DNA of 64,000 nt from Uloborus plumipes (GCA_038373865.1 JAXGGA010003925.1:1-64000); one strand, 5' to 3'; shown: positions 47,080 to 59,947, numbered from the stretch's first letter. The notes: generated from the sequence alone by a model not told the origin. A program made the numbers and translations.

Positions 47080-47549
47080 AAATTTTAGGTTTCATTAAAA
47101 AATTTCCTGTTACCTCTTCTATTTTTTTCCATAAAAAATAAAATATGAATACGTTGTGCACATCTTTAGCATGATAATTTGTAAATTTTTAGTAAAAGGG
47201 AAACACAACAGTTAAAGTGTGAAACTATTTGTTTCGTGTGATAAATACAAATAGATTATAATATTTACCGCAGTACCGTTACACCATCCACAGACTGCAG
47301 TAGTTACTGCAATCTCTGGATTGTATAACCGAGCTGGGCGGTGTATTATATGTTGTTTTACCTGAACTCTCGCTTAGAGGCGGTAACTTACTGTTGAAAA
47401 CATTCAGAATAGCTTTTTGTTCTAAGCAAAAGAAATTTCCATTAAAAAAGTAAATAAACAATATCAGCCGATTAATCGACTAAAATGCATTCAGCACAGA
47501 TATGTATCCAACGACACGTAGCATTAATGTAAAATAGTTTTTCAGTTGA
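47080..47549. other. Unassigned stretch
   Basis: Nothing recognised between the truncated DD32E copy and P4. Confidence 0.5.
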
Positions 47550-47572
47550 TTAACCCCTTCCAGGCTCATTTT

Positions 47573-47855
47573 ATTTCGGGATTACGGATCAAAAAATGTC
47601 AATTTTTTTTATGCTTATTTTCATACATACATATCTTTTTAAACATAATAGCATCATTCGCATGCAACATTTCCTACAAATAAATATAAAAATTTCTATT
47701 TAAATAAATGAGTAATTTCGGGATTACGGATCAAAAAATGTCAATTTTTTTTATGCTTATTTTCATACATACATATCTTTTTAAACATAATAGCATCATT
47801 CGCATGCAACATTTCCTAAAAATAAATTTAAAAATATCTATTTAAACAAATGAGT
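47573..47855. repeat. 141-bp tandem duplication
   Basis: ATTTCGGGATTACGGATCAA and the following ~120 bases start at 47573 and again at 47714, nearly identical. Confidence 0.95.
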
Positions 47856-48644
47856 ATTTACCTGCAAAGTTGGCTTTCTGTATGGCAGAATAAATTATAC
47901 TTTGGATTCGGCGCCTACTCTTATCTTAAATCTACAGCTCAAAACACTGTATAGTTATATTATCTAGTAGCAACAATAGTAAATAAAAGCATCCGAAACC
48001 ATAAAAGGGACATGTGAAATAACTCTTGAAAGACTGGTTGTGTAGTAGGGTGGAGCGAAAAAAATGAATTTTTGATTTTCGTAAACGGGTACCTTTCATT
48101 TACTGTGAATGAGGCTAAGTAACAATTCTGTAAAATATTTCACTTTTGCGACGTTATATTAAGTCTGCGCATTTGGCCTAAAGTTTTGAAATTTTTGATT
48201 TTTTTTAGATTTTTCAATTTTTTAAAAAAAATATTGCAAATGATAAAATTAGTGACGGGTGGTTATTAAATGGAAGAAAAGGGTTTGAAATACACAAGGA
48301 ATTTTTTAAAACCATTTTAGATTATTATTTCAGTCTGAGCATTAGGCCCAAAGTTCATCAAATTTCCCGAAATTTCCGATATTTTCAGTACTAAGCAAAA
48401 TTTTTATAATTTAATATTTCCTCTCAATGTTTAGTTAAAGTGCCTTCAAAACATTTCCTTTATCATTTTGTTGTTTCTTTAAACTACTCAACTCTTTGCG
48501 TGCTCATTTAAATTACCCAGGACTCACCACGAGGAAGTGGCTGCACTTTGGGTGCCATCCACTCTCCCCTTGCTTCCAACCAATGAGTGCGAACGTTTAC
48601 ATTTCTTAGACAAGTCAGGAACAATTGAATGTTTCTTTGCGTAG

Positions 48645-49075
48645 GAAATTGTTTCCATTGGTTTTGATGGATGCTCTACAAAGACAGGAAAATATAAAGG
48701 TGTAATGCGGAAACTAGAAGAAAAACTTGGTAAACCTCTGTTATGGGATATTTGCCAATTACATTTGAATGAACTCAATTTGCGGCATTTTTTTGCAAAA
48801 GCTAGATGGACCTACCAGTGGACCAAAGTTATTTTTGGGCCTGTTGGGCGAAGCTAAACAACATGTTATACTTTCAAATCAGTTCAATATGAACCTATAG
48901 AGTTTGTCGTTGATAAGATCGGTGGTGACAATAAAAATGATTTAAGTACTGAGCAACAGTAACTTCATGAGATAAGCAAAGTAGTTTTGTTTGGGAAAAT
49001 ATCCAAAAAATTATGAAACGGAAGTCCAAGAAAGCTTTCCCAAGCCAGATGGTTGACTACAGCAAACATAATCTA
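48645..49075 (+). pseudogene. Transposase-like pseudogene with CxxH motif
   Basis: Unrecognised by name. The plus-strand frame reads VSIGFDGCSTKTGKYKGVMR, then WDICQLHLNELNLRHFF (TGC..CAT at 48753-48764), then, after one or more frameshifts, a DLSTEQQ-stop-LHEI block and a QARWLTTAN block, with stop codons at several points. The order resembles a widespread family of uncharacterised animal proteins (from memory). The Cys-x-x-His falls where the C/DxxH signature of hAT-, MULE-, P- and Kolobok-type DDE transposases lies between the second Asp and the last Glu. Being bracketed by 500-bp inverted repeats with an 8-bp target duplication, it is best read as the remains of this element's own transposase. 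The 5' and 3' coding ends are not identifiable. Confidence 0.55.
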
Positions 49076-49304
49076 TACTATAATTTTTAAACTATAATTT
49101 TTAAAAGAGTTCGCGGCTTCGTTCGTAACTTTCGCGGTAAAAGTGTCCTTGCTTTTTTAGGATGAAGTTCAGACGTTACTAATTTAACTATGAATTATTG
49201 TGATATTATAAAGAGTTAACCTTATCACTCCGGGAAAAAGCAGAAAATTGTATTCACATCCGTTCAAAACAATGTATACTTTGCACCCTAGAAATATGCT
49301 GTAA

Positions 49305-49753
49305 TCTATATAAATATATATATAAATGGATGTATGTATGTTTGCTCCTTATACAAATCCAGTTTTCGTCTGATTTTCATCAAACTTGGCACAGAAGTTC
49401 CTTCATGCGCTAGAATTCACATAGGCGGGGTTTTGAAATTTAAAAAAAAAAATCCAAAAAAGCTCAAAATTCAAATTTTTTGTCTCCAAATGGCCATTTT
49501 CTTTCCATTCTGAATAGATATAGTTATAGAGATAAGCCTTTAAGCATCCAAATGGATGAAATTTAACACAGTTAAATAGAAGTAGTTCCCAACAAAGATT
49601 ACGATTAACAATGAATTATCAATTTAAGGCTCACCTATTTCATTTTAGCATGAAATAAGATTTTATATTCCCATGTGGATAAAATTCATTCAAATATTTT
49701 TTAGAGCTATGTTGTATTAATAAGCACCCGGGCAACGCGAAGTAATAATCTAG
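49305..49753 (+). mobile_element. Non-autonomous Helitron-like element
   Basis: Starts TCTATATAAATATATA and ends GGGCAACGCGAAGT...TCTAG, inserted between A and T, with no terminal repeats or duplication. TC..CTAG ends, the A/T insertion point and a GC-rich CACCCGGGCAACGCG block near the 3' end are Helitron features. The GGATGTATGTATGTTTG start and a segment encoding a TTTTCATCAAACTTGGCA-like stretch are common in arthropod members. A clear 3' hairpin is weak. Confidence 0.6.
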
Positions 49754-50856
49754 TTAGTTCATAAGAGAGAGCATATTAAGAAACTTGTTTAAATCGTATT
49801 ATCAACGCTCAATCTAAAAACCGAACAAGCAAACAAGCTCAGATCCCAAAAATAGATAAAAATCTATTTTTGTACATTACATACACAAATCAAAAATCAG
49901 AACACATCGATATGATTTCTTGTCATGATGTGGAAATTACATAGCCAGCTTTTACACGTAATTTAACAACACAATATTTACAAAGATTACTGGAAGCTGA
50001 GAATTTAAATATGATTTCTGAATGCGCTCTTTTTAAACTTCCATTCAAGACTCAATCAGTTGAAAGAGCTGTTAAATAGGTCACAGGCTCTTCAAAATTG
50101 GTGTGTAATCACAGAAAAAGAAAAAGGTTAGTAAAAACGGGGATATCTGACAGAAATATTTGATTAATTTATGACAAAAAGGAACAATTTAATTGTTAAA
50201 GACGTATCTAAGAAATGTAAATACGTGCTAGCATTGGTTGGAAGGAAGGGCTCACTTGTAGGACTCGAAGTGCGGTCACCTCCTCGTGGTGAGTCCTGGG
50301 TAGTTCCACATGACGAGTTGCATGGTTTAAAGTAATAACAAAATAAATAAATTCAGGTTTGAAGACACTTCAAGTGAGCATTGAGAGGAAATACTGAGTT
50401 AAAAATGTTGAAAATATTAGACATTTTGGGAAATTCGACGAACTTTGGACCTAATGCGCAAACTGAAATCATAATCTAAACTGGTTTTAAAAAAATCCTT
50501 GTATATTTCAAACCTTTTTCTTCCATTTAATAACCACCCGTCACTAGTTTTATCATTTGCAATATTTTTTTAAAAAATTTGAAAAATCTAAAAAAAATCA
50601 AAAATTTCAAAACTTTAGGCCAAATGCGCAGACTAAAGGTAACGTCGCAAATGTGAAATATTTTACAGAATTGTTACTTAGCCTCATTCACAGTAAATGA
50701 AAGGTACCCGTTTACGAAAATCAAAAATTCGTTTTTTTCGCTCCACCCTATTGTGTAGTGTTAATTTTCACCGTGCCCGAGCTACACTCGGGATGAACCA
50801 GAATGGAGCATTTCGCTTGCCCGAGTCCAGCTCGGGATAAGCCGGAAAGGGGTTAA

Positions 50857-52492
50857 GCGGCTGAAATTGGCCGAAGGTTACTCTGCAAAGTCGCCGATTA
50901 ATCAGTGCATCACAAATTTTAACCTATAAAGAGTAAAACTAAGGTCCATTTTTAAAAAAAATGTATGTCCATTTCCAAGAGGGACACACTGAAAATCTGT
51001 TGTGAGACCTAAAGTTGATTTTCAAAAAATCAGGAATATTAGCACAAAAAGCTAAAAATCAGGACTAATTAGGACAAAGGCTTTTTTTATCAGAAAAGTC
51101 GGGAACATCAGGATAACTACTAAGTCTGTCATGATGAGGTTTTTTTTTTTCCTTCAACGCTGTTAGGGTTAATGGAGCATGATAATCATATAACAAACAC
51201 TAAATCGAAAAGTATAAAAGGTGGGTAATCAGAATTAAGGGAACTTTTTGCAAATATATACTTGTTTGTGACAGAAAAGTGGTGGAAATCCCAAATGCTG
51301 ATGGAAATAAGGTGTGGAATTTCGTATGAGGAGGTAGCATTGAATAGAGTTTGTCTAAATACACGTTCAGCCACACAAATAAACCAAAACAAGTCATGTC
51401 GAGCACGAAGAATCTACTTTTAAGTTAGTAGAATTTGCTAAGGTTGGAGGAGCTCAACTGACTTTTTCCAAGGGTTTAAAAGAAAGGAACCAGAGGGTGT
51501 GGTATCGACGCACGAATTCTTTATTCTTATTTTTTGCCGGTCAGAGTACAGGCCTATGAACTTGTTGCCATGGAGGAAGATTGCCCTTCCGACTAAAAGC
51601 ATACAACCTGTTTACTTCCTTTCCATTTTTCTACAAGCAAAAGCAAAAGAAAATCGCTGCAGTTCATATTCAAATGTCAAGAAAATTGGGAAGCAAAAAT
51701 AAACAAGACGGATGATGACAGAAAGGAAAGAATTTGTTTTCACTCCATTTGAATATACGTAATAGCCCTTATTTGTTGCGATTGCAATAATAATACGCCA
51801 GGGCAGATTTTCAGCATTGAAACGAAGCGTCTCAAGGCCTCGCGTGTTCAAAGCATCCAGCAATTGTACGCCTTATATATCACTGGAGAGCCATTTAAGT
51901 GCTTTTAAATTGGCAGTTGGATTTTAAATTGCCATACCCTTAAATGAGATCCTGTTTTGATCCTTAAACTATTCTTTAGTTGCTGTGTATAATTACGTGA
52001 GTCTGAAATTGGATGTTTTTGAACCGCTGGAATGTGCGTTTTTTTACTAAAAAATAGCATTAACAAGATCATGAACTTAGAGGCTGGCTGTATAAAGCGT
52101 GCTATTACTGAACGTTCCACGTTTTTCCGAGTTGAATTTTAATTGGAAATGGTTGAGGGGCAGGTAGCAATTTTAAAAATAATGAGCGTAATTGCATACT
52201 ATGTGAAATATAATGAATCTCCCAACTATTTGATTTCCTTCACATTACCTTAAATGCAATTCTAAATTAAAAAAGGGATGCAATTTAACAAAAAAATACG
52301 TTTATTTATCTACCATCAGAGATTTTAGTTAATATCATAAAAAAAAGCTAAACATTTAAGCGCAAAACCAGTTCAAGTTTGTTATTCTGCCCTAACATAA
52401 GATTGAACTTGAAGTTTAAACGAGTTTAGCTCTTTTTATTTAGACTTAAGTCCAGGCTGGAAGGACATTTACCTCTTATTTGTATACATACA
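50857..52492. other. Unassigned stretch
   Basis: No recognisable gene. The ORFs at 51186-51406 are two frames of the same low-complexity sequence, and 51499-51702 and 51612-51863 overlap on opposite strands. Confidence 0.5.
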
Positions 52493-55400
52493 TATAAAAG
52501 ATTTTTTGGTGGTTTCTACATGAATTCGACCTGCTGATTCGGAACCCGTTGAGTGCAAGATGCTAAACCTTGAGCGTTTTTGTCAAAATGGCGAAATCCA
52601 ATATAGCGGCTATAAACGGTATGAAGCAAAATAAGGGAAGCATGTGCAATGAAACATGTTATAAATTTAAAATTAATTGTAATTTTTGGTCGCAATAGAA
52701 GTACATTTGAAATAAATATTTATAAAAAGTATATAAAAAAAAAAGAAAAATATCAAAAATTTACAATTCAAGATGTGAGCCTAAACATTGGGTTTTAAGT
52801 AGTAATCAATTTTTAAACCATAATGGACATGAAAATAGAATGTTTTACCAAAGATAAATATTTCAAATGATAGACAAAGTGCATAAAAAATGTGATTTAG
52901 TCTAAAAATAACACTGTAAAAATATTTCGAAAGATTACAGATCCTTTCTGGGTAAAGTTTTGGAACTTTTGCGTGTTTAAACCCATTTCCTGAGCAAAAC
53001 AAGTTTCTTTCGCAAAAATATTTCTTGCATTGATACAAGGTGCATGAATGCGGATTTCTCACTATTGTTAGCTACCAGTTGGAAGGTACATCCAGCGTCT
53101 TTGTTAAGTGTTTCGCTTTCAGTTCGATTACGAAGTGTCCAGATTGACCTCGCCCAAACAAGGGCATTCGCAACCTCTTGATATCGTAGCTTGTATGAAT
53201 TGCAAACAAATAAACTGCTTAGCTATGTGCTTGTAATTGCTGCCCAAGCTCTGACCATATTTGTTAAACTGCTCCAGGAGCCTTCGTGTCAAACCAAGAA
53301 GGCGCCGAACTGTTACCATCAACCTAAGAGTTTTTGAAAAGTCAAAGATTTACTGCCGTGATGTGATTGACTTTTATTTGAAAGATTTTTGAACCTTTTA
53401 GGAATGTTACAGACTTTCCTTTCTTCCAGATATATTACTGAAATTAGGCTCATCAGCTGCAGATTATTTTCCAGGAGCGTTTCGGAGCTTTTGTTTGCAG
53501 TGAAACTATGAAGAGAAAAACTGTTTTAACATAAAAAAACATTTAAAAAAAAGCTTCCTGTTAAAATAAAGCATCAAAATAGAGCGCTTCGTTTGTACTA
53601 CGAATGACCATACTTATTATGTCTACAAAAATGTTTTTAGCATATTTTCATCATTCTTGATTTGATATAGTTGAAGAACTTTAGCGTATAGTATTAATAG
53701 AACTTTTAATTTAGAGGACTCTGGTAAAAATTGCAAGTCACGGCATACATATGAGAAAAAGTGGACTCAAGGATTCCACTAAACATTAAGAAAGACTTAA
53801 AACAATGGCTACGTTCACCGCAAATAAGACAAAATCTGTGATTCAAGGCAGGAACTGGACACAAGTTTTGTATATGACAATCATAATTGGTTTAATGGTG
53901 TCATCAAGGGAAAGTTTCCTTACAGAAATGATTTAATCATAAACTGGCTCTTCGTTCATTTTCTTTCTTTGATAAAGATGGAAATATGACGGGTCCAAAA
54001 AAATCTGCACTGAAGTCAAAACTGAAGGCAGTTTTCACACACACTCACGTACACAGCAGACGGTAAGAGTCGTACAGAAATTACTATTCTTGGCACCACT
54101 GTGGGCAGAATATTTTCCCGCAACGCCTCAGATACGATGATTGATTGTATTGATGGTGTAGAATACTATATTAAGCACCACATACAAACAATTCAGTGGT
54201 GCGCATTCTGTTTGACAGATACTATAAATTTAGTACTACGCCACATTGTTGAGCCACATAAGAGAAAAATATTTATTGCGTTTTCTAACTTAAAGAATTA
54301 ATCTAGCAGATAAGTCTTAAGACCTTCTTTCTCTTATTACTTCAGTAGCAAAATTTTGTTCTGCTAATTCTCATATGTTTCTAAAAGCATCAGAAAACAT
54401 CTATTAAATGTATCTGATAAGCAGTAAGCTTTTTTTTCCGCTAATTTCATGAAGTATTAGTAAATTTTTGTGTGTATTGATGTTTCTCTCATGATTCTAT
54501 AACTACCATAAAATATTTACTTAATTTGTCTGATAAGTTTTAAGAGAGTTTCACTGTAAAAAAACGTTTCGAAACGTTCCTGGAAAATAATGGGCAGCTG
54601 ACGTGCCCAATAGCTGCTAGTAACATCTCTGGAAGGACGGAAAGTCTGTAACCTTCCTAAAGAATTCAAAAACCTTCCAAGTAAAAGTCAGTCACTTTAC
54701 GGCAGTAAATCGGGAACTTTGCAAAATCTCTTAGAGAGGTTGGCGCCTTCTTGGTTTGCAAGGAGTTCTACTGGTGCAGTTTAACAAATATGGCCAGCGC
54801 GAAGGCAGCAATTGCAAGCATATAGCTGAGCAGCTTATTTCTTTGCAATTCAAGCAATCTGCGATTTCAAGAAGTTGCGTATGCCCTTGTTCGGGAGAAG
54901 TCAATCTGGACACTTTTCAATCGAGCTGAAAGAGAAACACTTGACAAAGACGCATGATGTACATTCCAACTGGTAGCTAAAAATATTTTTCACACCAGTG
55001 AAAATCTGCATTCATGCAACTTATATTGATACAGGAAATATTTTTGAAAAAGAAAAAAAAAACTTGTTTTGCGCAGGAAATAGGTTTAAACCGGCAAAAG
55101 TCCAAAAACTTTACTCAAAAAAGATCTGAATTCTTTCGAAATATTTTTACGGTGTTATTGTTATGATAAATCACATTTTTTATGATCTTTGTATATCGTT
55201 TTAAACATTTATATTTTATAAAATATTCTATTTTCAGGTCCATTAAGGTTTAAAAAATAATTATTGCGTAAAAGCAAATTTATGGGCTGACATCTTGAAT
55301 TTTACCTTTTTAATACATTTTTTGAAATTCATACACTTTTTATAAATATTAATTTTCAATAGAATGCTATTTCTACTAAAGAGGACAGTTATTTTTAAAT

Positions 55401-55577
55401 TTATAACATGTTTCATTGCACGTACGTTTCTCTTTTTTGCGTTCATACCGTTTATAGCCGCCATATTGGATTTCGCCATTTTGACAAAAAACGCTCAAGG
55501 TCTAGCGTTTGCCACTCAACGGATTTAAAATCAGCAGGTCAAGTTCATGCGGCAACCACCAGAAAATCTTATATAGG
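52493..55577. repeat. Diverged large inverted repeat 'F7'
   Basis: Left arm about 52493-53335 (extending in patches to 53490) and right arm about 54560-55577 are reverse complements at perhaps 80% identity, with many small indels. Shared words include TCAAAATGGCGAAATCCAAT, AATCTGGACACTT and CCAACTGGTAGCTA. CACTGTAAAAA starts occur at symmetric positions (52913; complement near 55151, with ACGGTG) and again at 54555. The roughly 1.1 kb spacer has no recognised gene (ORF 54101-54301 unconvincing). Older than the other palindromes. Confidence 0.75.
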
Positions 55578-55778
55578 GTTAGTTAGGGTAATCGGGTCCC
55601 CTTTTTAGAACAGTTCATTTCAAAAGCCTTATACAACAGCTTTGAAGCAAAACCCGTTTAAACTTGTTGACTTACTTTATCTTGGGAATTAACAATAAAC
55701 ACAAGTTCAGCATTATTTGCTAAAAAAATGCTTTAAATATTTTTAGCTATCGTATTCTTTAAAAAATGACATGGGGGA

Positions 55779-55809
55779 CCCACTTACCCCTTAGGAAGGG
55801 GTAAGTGGG
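55779..55809. repeat. Perfect 13-bp hairpin
   Basis: CCCACTTACCCCT - TAGGA - AGGGGTAAGTGGG: stem 13 bp, loop 5. A related GGGTAATCGGGTCCCC lies at 55585, so it may be part of a repeat end. Confidence 0.9.
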
Positions 55810-55811
55810 CA

Positions 55812-56891
55812 ACCTCCATATATTTATATTTAAAGTGAGCATATCTTAAAAAGGGGTTTACAGGTCCTACCTGATAAAGTATGTAAAATTTTAAGAGCAA
55901 ATATTTTTTTGTAAATGAATCCATTAACGAGATATCTACTTCCATTTAAATGTATATGACAGAAAATTATAAAGCGAAATACAAAACAATTGTGTCGGTG
56001 AAATTCATTAAAAGCCGTTAGGCATATTTTTTGCTTTTGCATATAAATTAGTGTTGAAATTAGTGTATAAATTAGTGTTGAATGATCGACACAACAGAGT
56101 CGATTAAGATCAATTTTGGTAAAATAAAATATAGATAAATAGGTTGAAAAAAAATGGAAAAACTTAATGGCAGCGTCTATTTGAAGATGCTGAGAGAGAA
56201 ACTTTATCATTTCATCCTCAGTTATAATTCTAATATCGCTTACAATTAAACCAAGTGTAGCAATTTCTATTTTTGCTATCAAATTTAGTATTATTATTTT
56301 TCCCTTGCATCATATTATAAAATTAGAACTTCATAATACTTTATGGTTTTCTTTGATGCAAGTTTCCCAAACACATAGTTAACAGTTTTTGTAGCCGAAC
56401 CATCAATTCCTTCTAAGTCTGCATCATAAATATTTCTAACTACTTAAAATTTCTACGGACGCCACCATTCAAACTGAACCACGGGTTCACCAGGTTGAAT
56501 GGAATAAAGTTCAAAATGAAAACTTAACAATAATTTTAATATTCTTCAACATATTTTACCGTTTCCTTTTAAACAGCTTAATCCAAAAGACAAAGTTCTT
56601 CTAAAAATTTTAAAGTAACAACAAACAATACGCAAACATTCTCACCGTTGCCACTTACAGAAAAGTAAAAAGCAAAAGATAAAATTCTCGCGAGCAGGAA
56701 TTAATAATTAAAATGTAATATTATTTTGCAATCTGAAACATACTCCCATCTTGCAAAAAGAAATTTTGAACTTTGCAAAATAAAATTAAAACTAAAGAGT
56801 TTTTAAAGTCCAGATAAAGTTCAAATTCATGAGGAATAGTCGGTTTCTTTAGCAGCATTCAGTATATCAGCATCCGCCCTTGCCTACACTT
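55812..56891. other. Unassigned AT-rich stretch
   Basis: No recognised gene. The 150-codon ORF on the minus strand (56282-55830) has no domain I know and a Ile/Phe/His-rich AT-driven composition. Confidence 0.45.
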
Positions 56892-57945
56892 CTAAGGGGT
56901 AGAACTTTTGGAACGGACGAATCCTTTCGCCCTTGTCAGTTCTTAATCTTGCCACTCTAGGTATGCCATCTTTTCCAGAGAATACTTCCAAAATGATGCC
57001 CAGGGGCCAATCGATGCGTTATTGTCCTGCCCAATTATAACAACATCTCCAACATTCAGAGCATCTTTTCTCCTGACTCCTTTGTGTACTAAAAGACCGA
57101 GGTACTCATTTCTAAACTTTGTGTCAGGTTTTCCCGTTGTTTTTGTAAGTACTTGACAAGTTTCTCTGATAATGATCGGTTGACATAGTCGAGTTTCACT
57201 GCTGTCACCACCATGAATAAACAAATCAGGTGTCAGTGGTACCAATCCATTTGGGTCATCAGGCAGGTAGGAGAGTGGTCTAGAGTTTATCACTGAATCA
57301 CAGTCACACAGTATAGTGTACGTCTCTTCATAGTTGACAACGGATTTTCCTAACACTCGACGTAGAAGCTCTTTGAACATTCTCTCCATGCGCTCCCACC
57401 ATCCACCCCACCACGCTGCTGTTGGTGGAATAAACTTCCAAGTGATTTTCTGAGAGGTTGAGTATTCTGAAATTTGGTCCCAGTCCAATGCCTCAAGTGC
57501 AGATGGTCCCCACAAAATTCGTGCCATTATCTGAATAAATAGTTGATACTCTTCCTCTTCTTGAAATGAGAGAATGAGAAATTCTCAAAGCTTCGATTGA
57601 AAGCATCGGTGGTGAGTGACTCGACCAATTCGTAATGGGCCGCATGGTACACGGCGCATGTAAACAAAGCAATCCAAGCTTTGCGTTTCGTTTTTAGGTG
57701 AAGGAGATCAGCATAATTAACCCCACATACTTCAAATACTTTTGTCTGGGTAATTCTATCTTTAGGCAGCGGAGCGAAGGGTACTTCGACTGGTCGTGTG
57801 CCGTTTGCATGTCACATACTTAAATATAACTTGCTTTACCAGCTTTCTTAATTTGATAATCCAATATTTCTCCCGAAGTCTGGCGATGAGAGTGGAAGCA
57901 TTAGCATGAAGTGCTTTTTCGTGCTCTTCGCGTATCAGACTTTTC
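56892..57945 (-). pseudogene. Pao-type integrase pseudogene
   Basis: Integrase inserts the cDNA into the genome. The zinc-binding part at 57947-57762 has REEHEKALHANASTLIARLR and ends in CVTCKRH (HHCC-type), and is followed by frame breaks. Near 57535 the catalytic SDNGTNFVG is readable but a frameshift follows within a few codons. The main open frame 57527-56943 carries PPTAAWWGGWWERM, the hallmark Pao-type block with the catalytic Glu, then NSRPLSY and LTPDLFIHG, then the C-terminal GDVVIIGQDN beta-barrel. A last one-base shift near 56950 restores the RVARLRTDKGERIRPF tail. Confidence 0.9.
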
Positions 57946-59884
57946 ACGACAGTATTAGCAGATGAAGTTTTGGAAATATGAATTTCTCTAATTCGTCACT
58001 GTTTACGAGTTTTGTTTTTATGCGCAAGAGTCCGTGTTCATCTTTAAAAACTTGCATCTTCGAAATAAACTTTTCGTCTTTAAGAGCATTTGACTGTATG
58101 TTTTTAAAGAACTGAACTTCGACTTGCTGAAATTCTTCCAAGGTCAGATTACCTTTTAACTTGTTTTCGTACGAGATGTTGTGCATAAAACGTAAAACCC
58201 ATGCTAATACTGTGATATTTTTAGAGTGGGGAGAAAAGCGATCCGTGCAAATTTCTTCCACTTCAGTATTCATCATAGAAGATACGACTGCCTTTCTTTT
58301 CTCTTTAAGCACTTCTTCTTCATTGATATCTACTTCTTTATCTGTTGTAGGCCACTCACGAGGCGAAACATGGAGCCAACTGGGTCCTTCCCACCATTTA
58401 GAGGTAATCAACTTCTCCACGAAACAACCTCTCGATGGCAAGTCGATAGCATAACACTGTCCGGGAACGTGTCTCCATGCTTATATTGGTGTCAGTTGTT
58501 TAATTTCTTTAACGCGATTTTGTACAAATGTTCCCCAGGTGTCATCTGTTTTCAGCCAGGCCAACACTGTTGCAGAGTCCGTCCAAACGTACGCATTGTC
58601 AATTTTTAACACTTTTTGGACCTCATTGTAAAGACGAGCAGAGATGGCAGCACCAAGTAGTTCTAATCTTGCGATTGTTGTCTCCCTTTTCCCACGTGGG
58701 GCAACTCTAGTCTTACCCTGTACCAGCTACACGTGAGTGTCTGTTTCATTACTAACTTGCAGGAAAAGTACTGCAGAGTAGTCAAGTTTACTTGCATCAC
58801 AAAAAAACATGTAGTCCTCGAGTTCAATTCCACAATGCAACCATCGTGGCACTTTCAAGTTCTTTAGATATTCGAGCTCAGTCAACCACTTCAAAAAGTT
58901 CTGGCGTGTTTTGCTATCCACTTCTTCGTCCCATCCAATTTTAATTTTCCACAATTCTTGTAACCAGAGTTTTGGATGTAGCATGACCGGACTAGCAATT
59001 CCTATAAGATCAAAGACTTTGTGTGAAGCAGCTAAAACATTTCTCTTTGTGATTACTTCATCTTTTATTTCTTGCACATCTGGAACGATAATAGAAATAG
59101 TATCAAGTTCTCTGTCCCACCTCATCCTCAGGATGTTGGTTGGACTGTCAATGGATTCAGAGGGATTTGTGAACTCCCTCCCTCTTAAATCGAATTTTCT
59201 TTCAGTCATAAGTTCTGTAGCAACTTTAATAAACAGTTTCAATTCCTCTCCAGTTTTGACACTGGCTACACAGTTATCCACATAGAAGCTGTTTATTAGT
59301 TTTCGGATAATATCTTCAGGATATTTTTCACCTCCTTTAGTTGCTTCCTCCAGTTTTGTCTCCAAGTGGTATTTGATAGTTGACGCAAGCAAGAAAGGAC
59401 TTCAGGAAACTCCAAATACAACCCTACAATGACCATAATACTTAAGTCCTCCATCTTTTTTACACCACAGAAATCGTAAGTCTGTGTCCTTCTTATTGAG
59501 ACTGATTTTCAGAAATGCTTTACGTGTATCAGCTGTTACACCAAATTCATACAAGCGAAATTTCAATAATACAGAAGGAATCAGTTCTATCAGATTTAAC
59601 CCTTTCTCTACACAATCATTGACACTGGGGGTTCCCTTTTGTTTAGAAGAAGCGTTGAATACAGGCCTTATTCTCGTGGTACTGCTCTAGTTCACAACGT
59701 GACGATGGGACAAATAGTGACATGAGGACTCAATTTCTTCGTTAGGAACCTCTTCGATAATTCCTTCTTGCTCCCATTCTTTGAACACTTTGCTGTAATC
59801 TTCATACAGATCTTCATTTTTTAGCTTGCGGGCTGTCACTTCCAATCTTCTAATTGCCAAATTGAAGTTCTCAGGTAAAGGCAA
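57944..59884 (-). pseudogene. Pao-type reverse transcriptase / RNase H pseudogene
   Basis: Three open pieces on the minus strand. 59884-59687 is the RT finger region (LPENFNLAIRRLEVTARKLK ... EKEGIIEEVP-like). 59392-58727 covers the palm with FYVDNCVASV and the downstream thumb and connection (FDLIGIASPVMLHPKLWLQE, CDASKLDYSAVLF). 58441-57944 begins PSRGCFVEKLITSKWWEGPS, the Pao-specific block before the integrase. An in-frame TGA interrupts FGVS-SPFLLAS at about 59403. The active-site loop reads YVDN rather than YxDD. The region between 59687 and 59400 is broken into short frames. Confidence 0.9.
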
Positions 59885-59947
59885 ATGTGTGTCGAGCTAA
59901 GGTAAATCCACAAGGTAACGGTGATCTTCATCAACTTTAACAGCCCT

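Larger units (their letters stand above)
48046..50750 (+). mobile_element. Foldback DNA transposon with CxxH-type transposase relic
   Basis: Inverted ends TAGGGTGGAGCGAAAAAAA (48046) and its complement ending CTCCACCCTA (50750), with TTGTGTAG duplicated at 48038-48045 and 50751-50758 (8 bp). The arms are long, about 500 bp (to about 48590, and from about 50230), with matching words such as GACTCACCACGAGGAAGTGG and GCGCATTTGGCC. Between them lie a decayed ORF (48645-49075) and a Helitron-like insertion. An 8-bp duplication fits hAT, P or Zisupton-type elements; the superfamily is undecided. Confidence 0.8.
47550..50856. mobile_element. piggyBac-like element 'P4' (TTAA-flanked), host of nested elements
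   Basis: TTAA at 47550-47553 and 50853-50856. The ends TTAACCCCTTCCAGGCTCAT and its imperfect complement (ATAAGCCGGAAAGGGGTTAA) match at 16-17 of 20. The right end carries two CCCGAG..CTCGGG hairpins (about 50776-50793, 50818-50836), like P3. Own sequence is about 600 bp; the rest is a nested transposon. Confidence 0.75.

Noticed and set aside
51186..51406. Two overlapping 68-codon ORFs
   Set aside because: Different frames of the same DNA on one strand; neither has gene-like features.
55830..56282. 150-codon minus-strand ORF as a gene
   Set aside because: No recognisable domain, AT-driven composition, no exon context.
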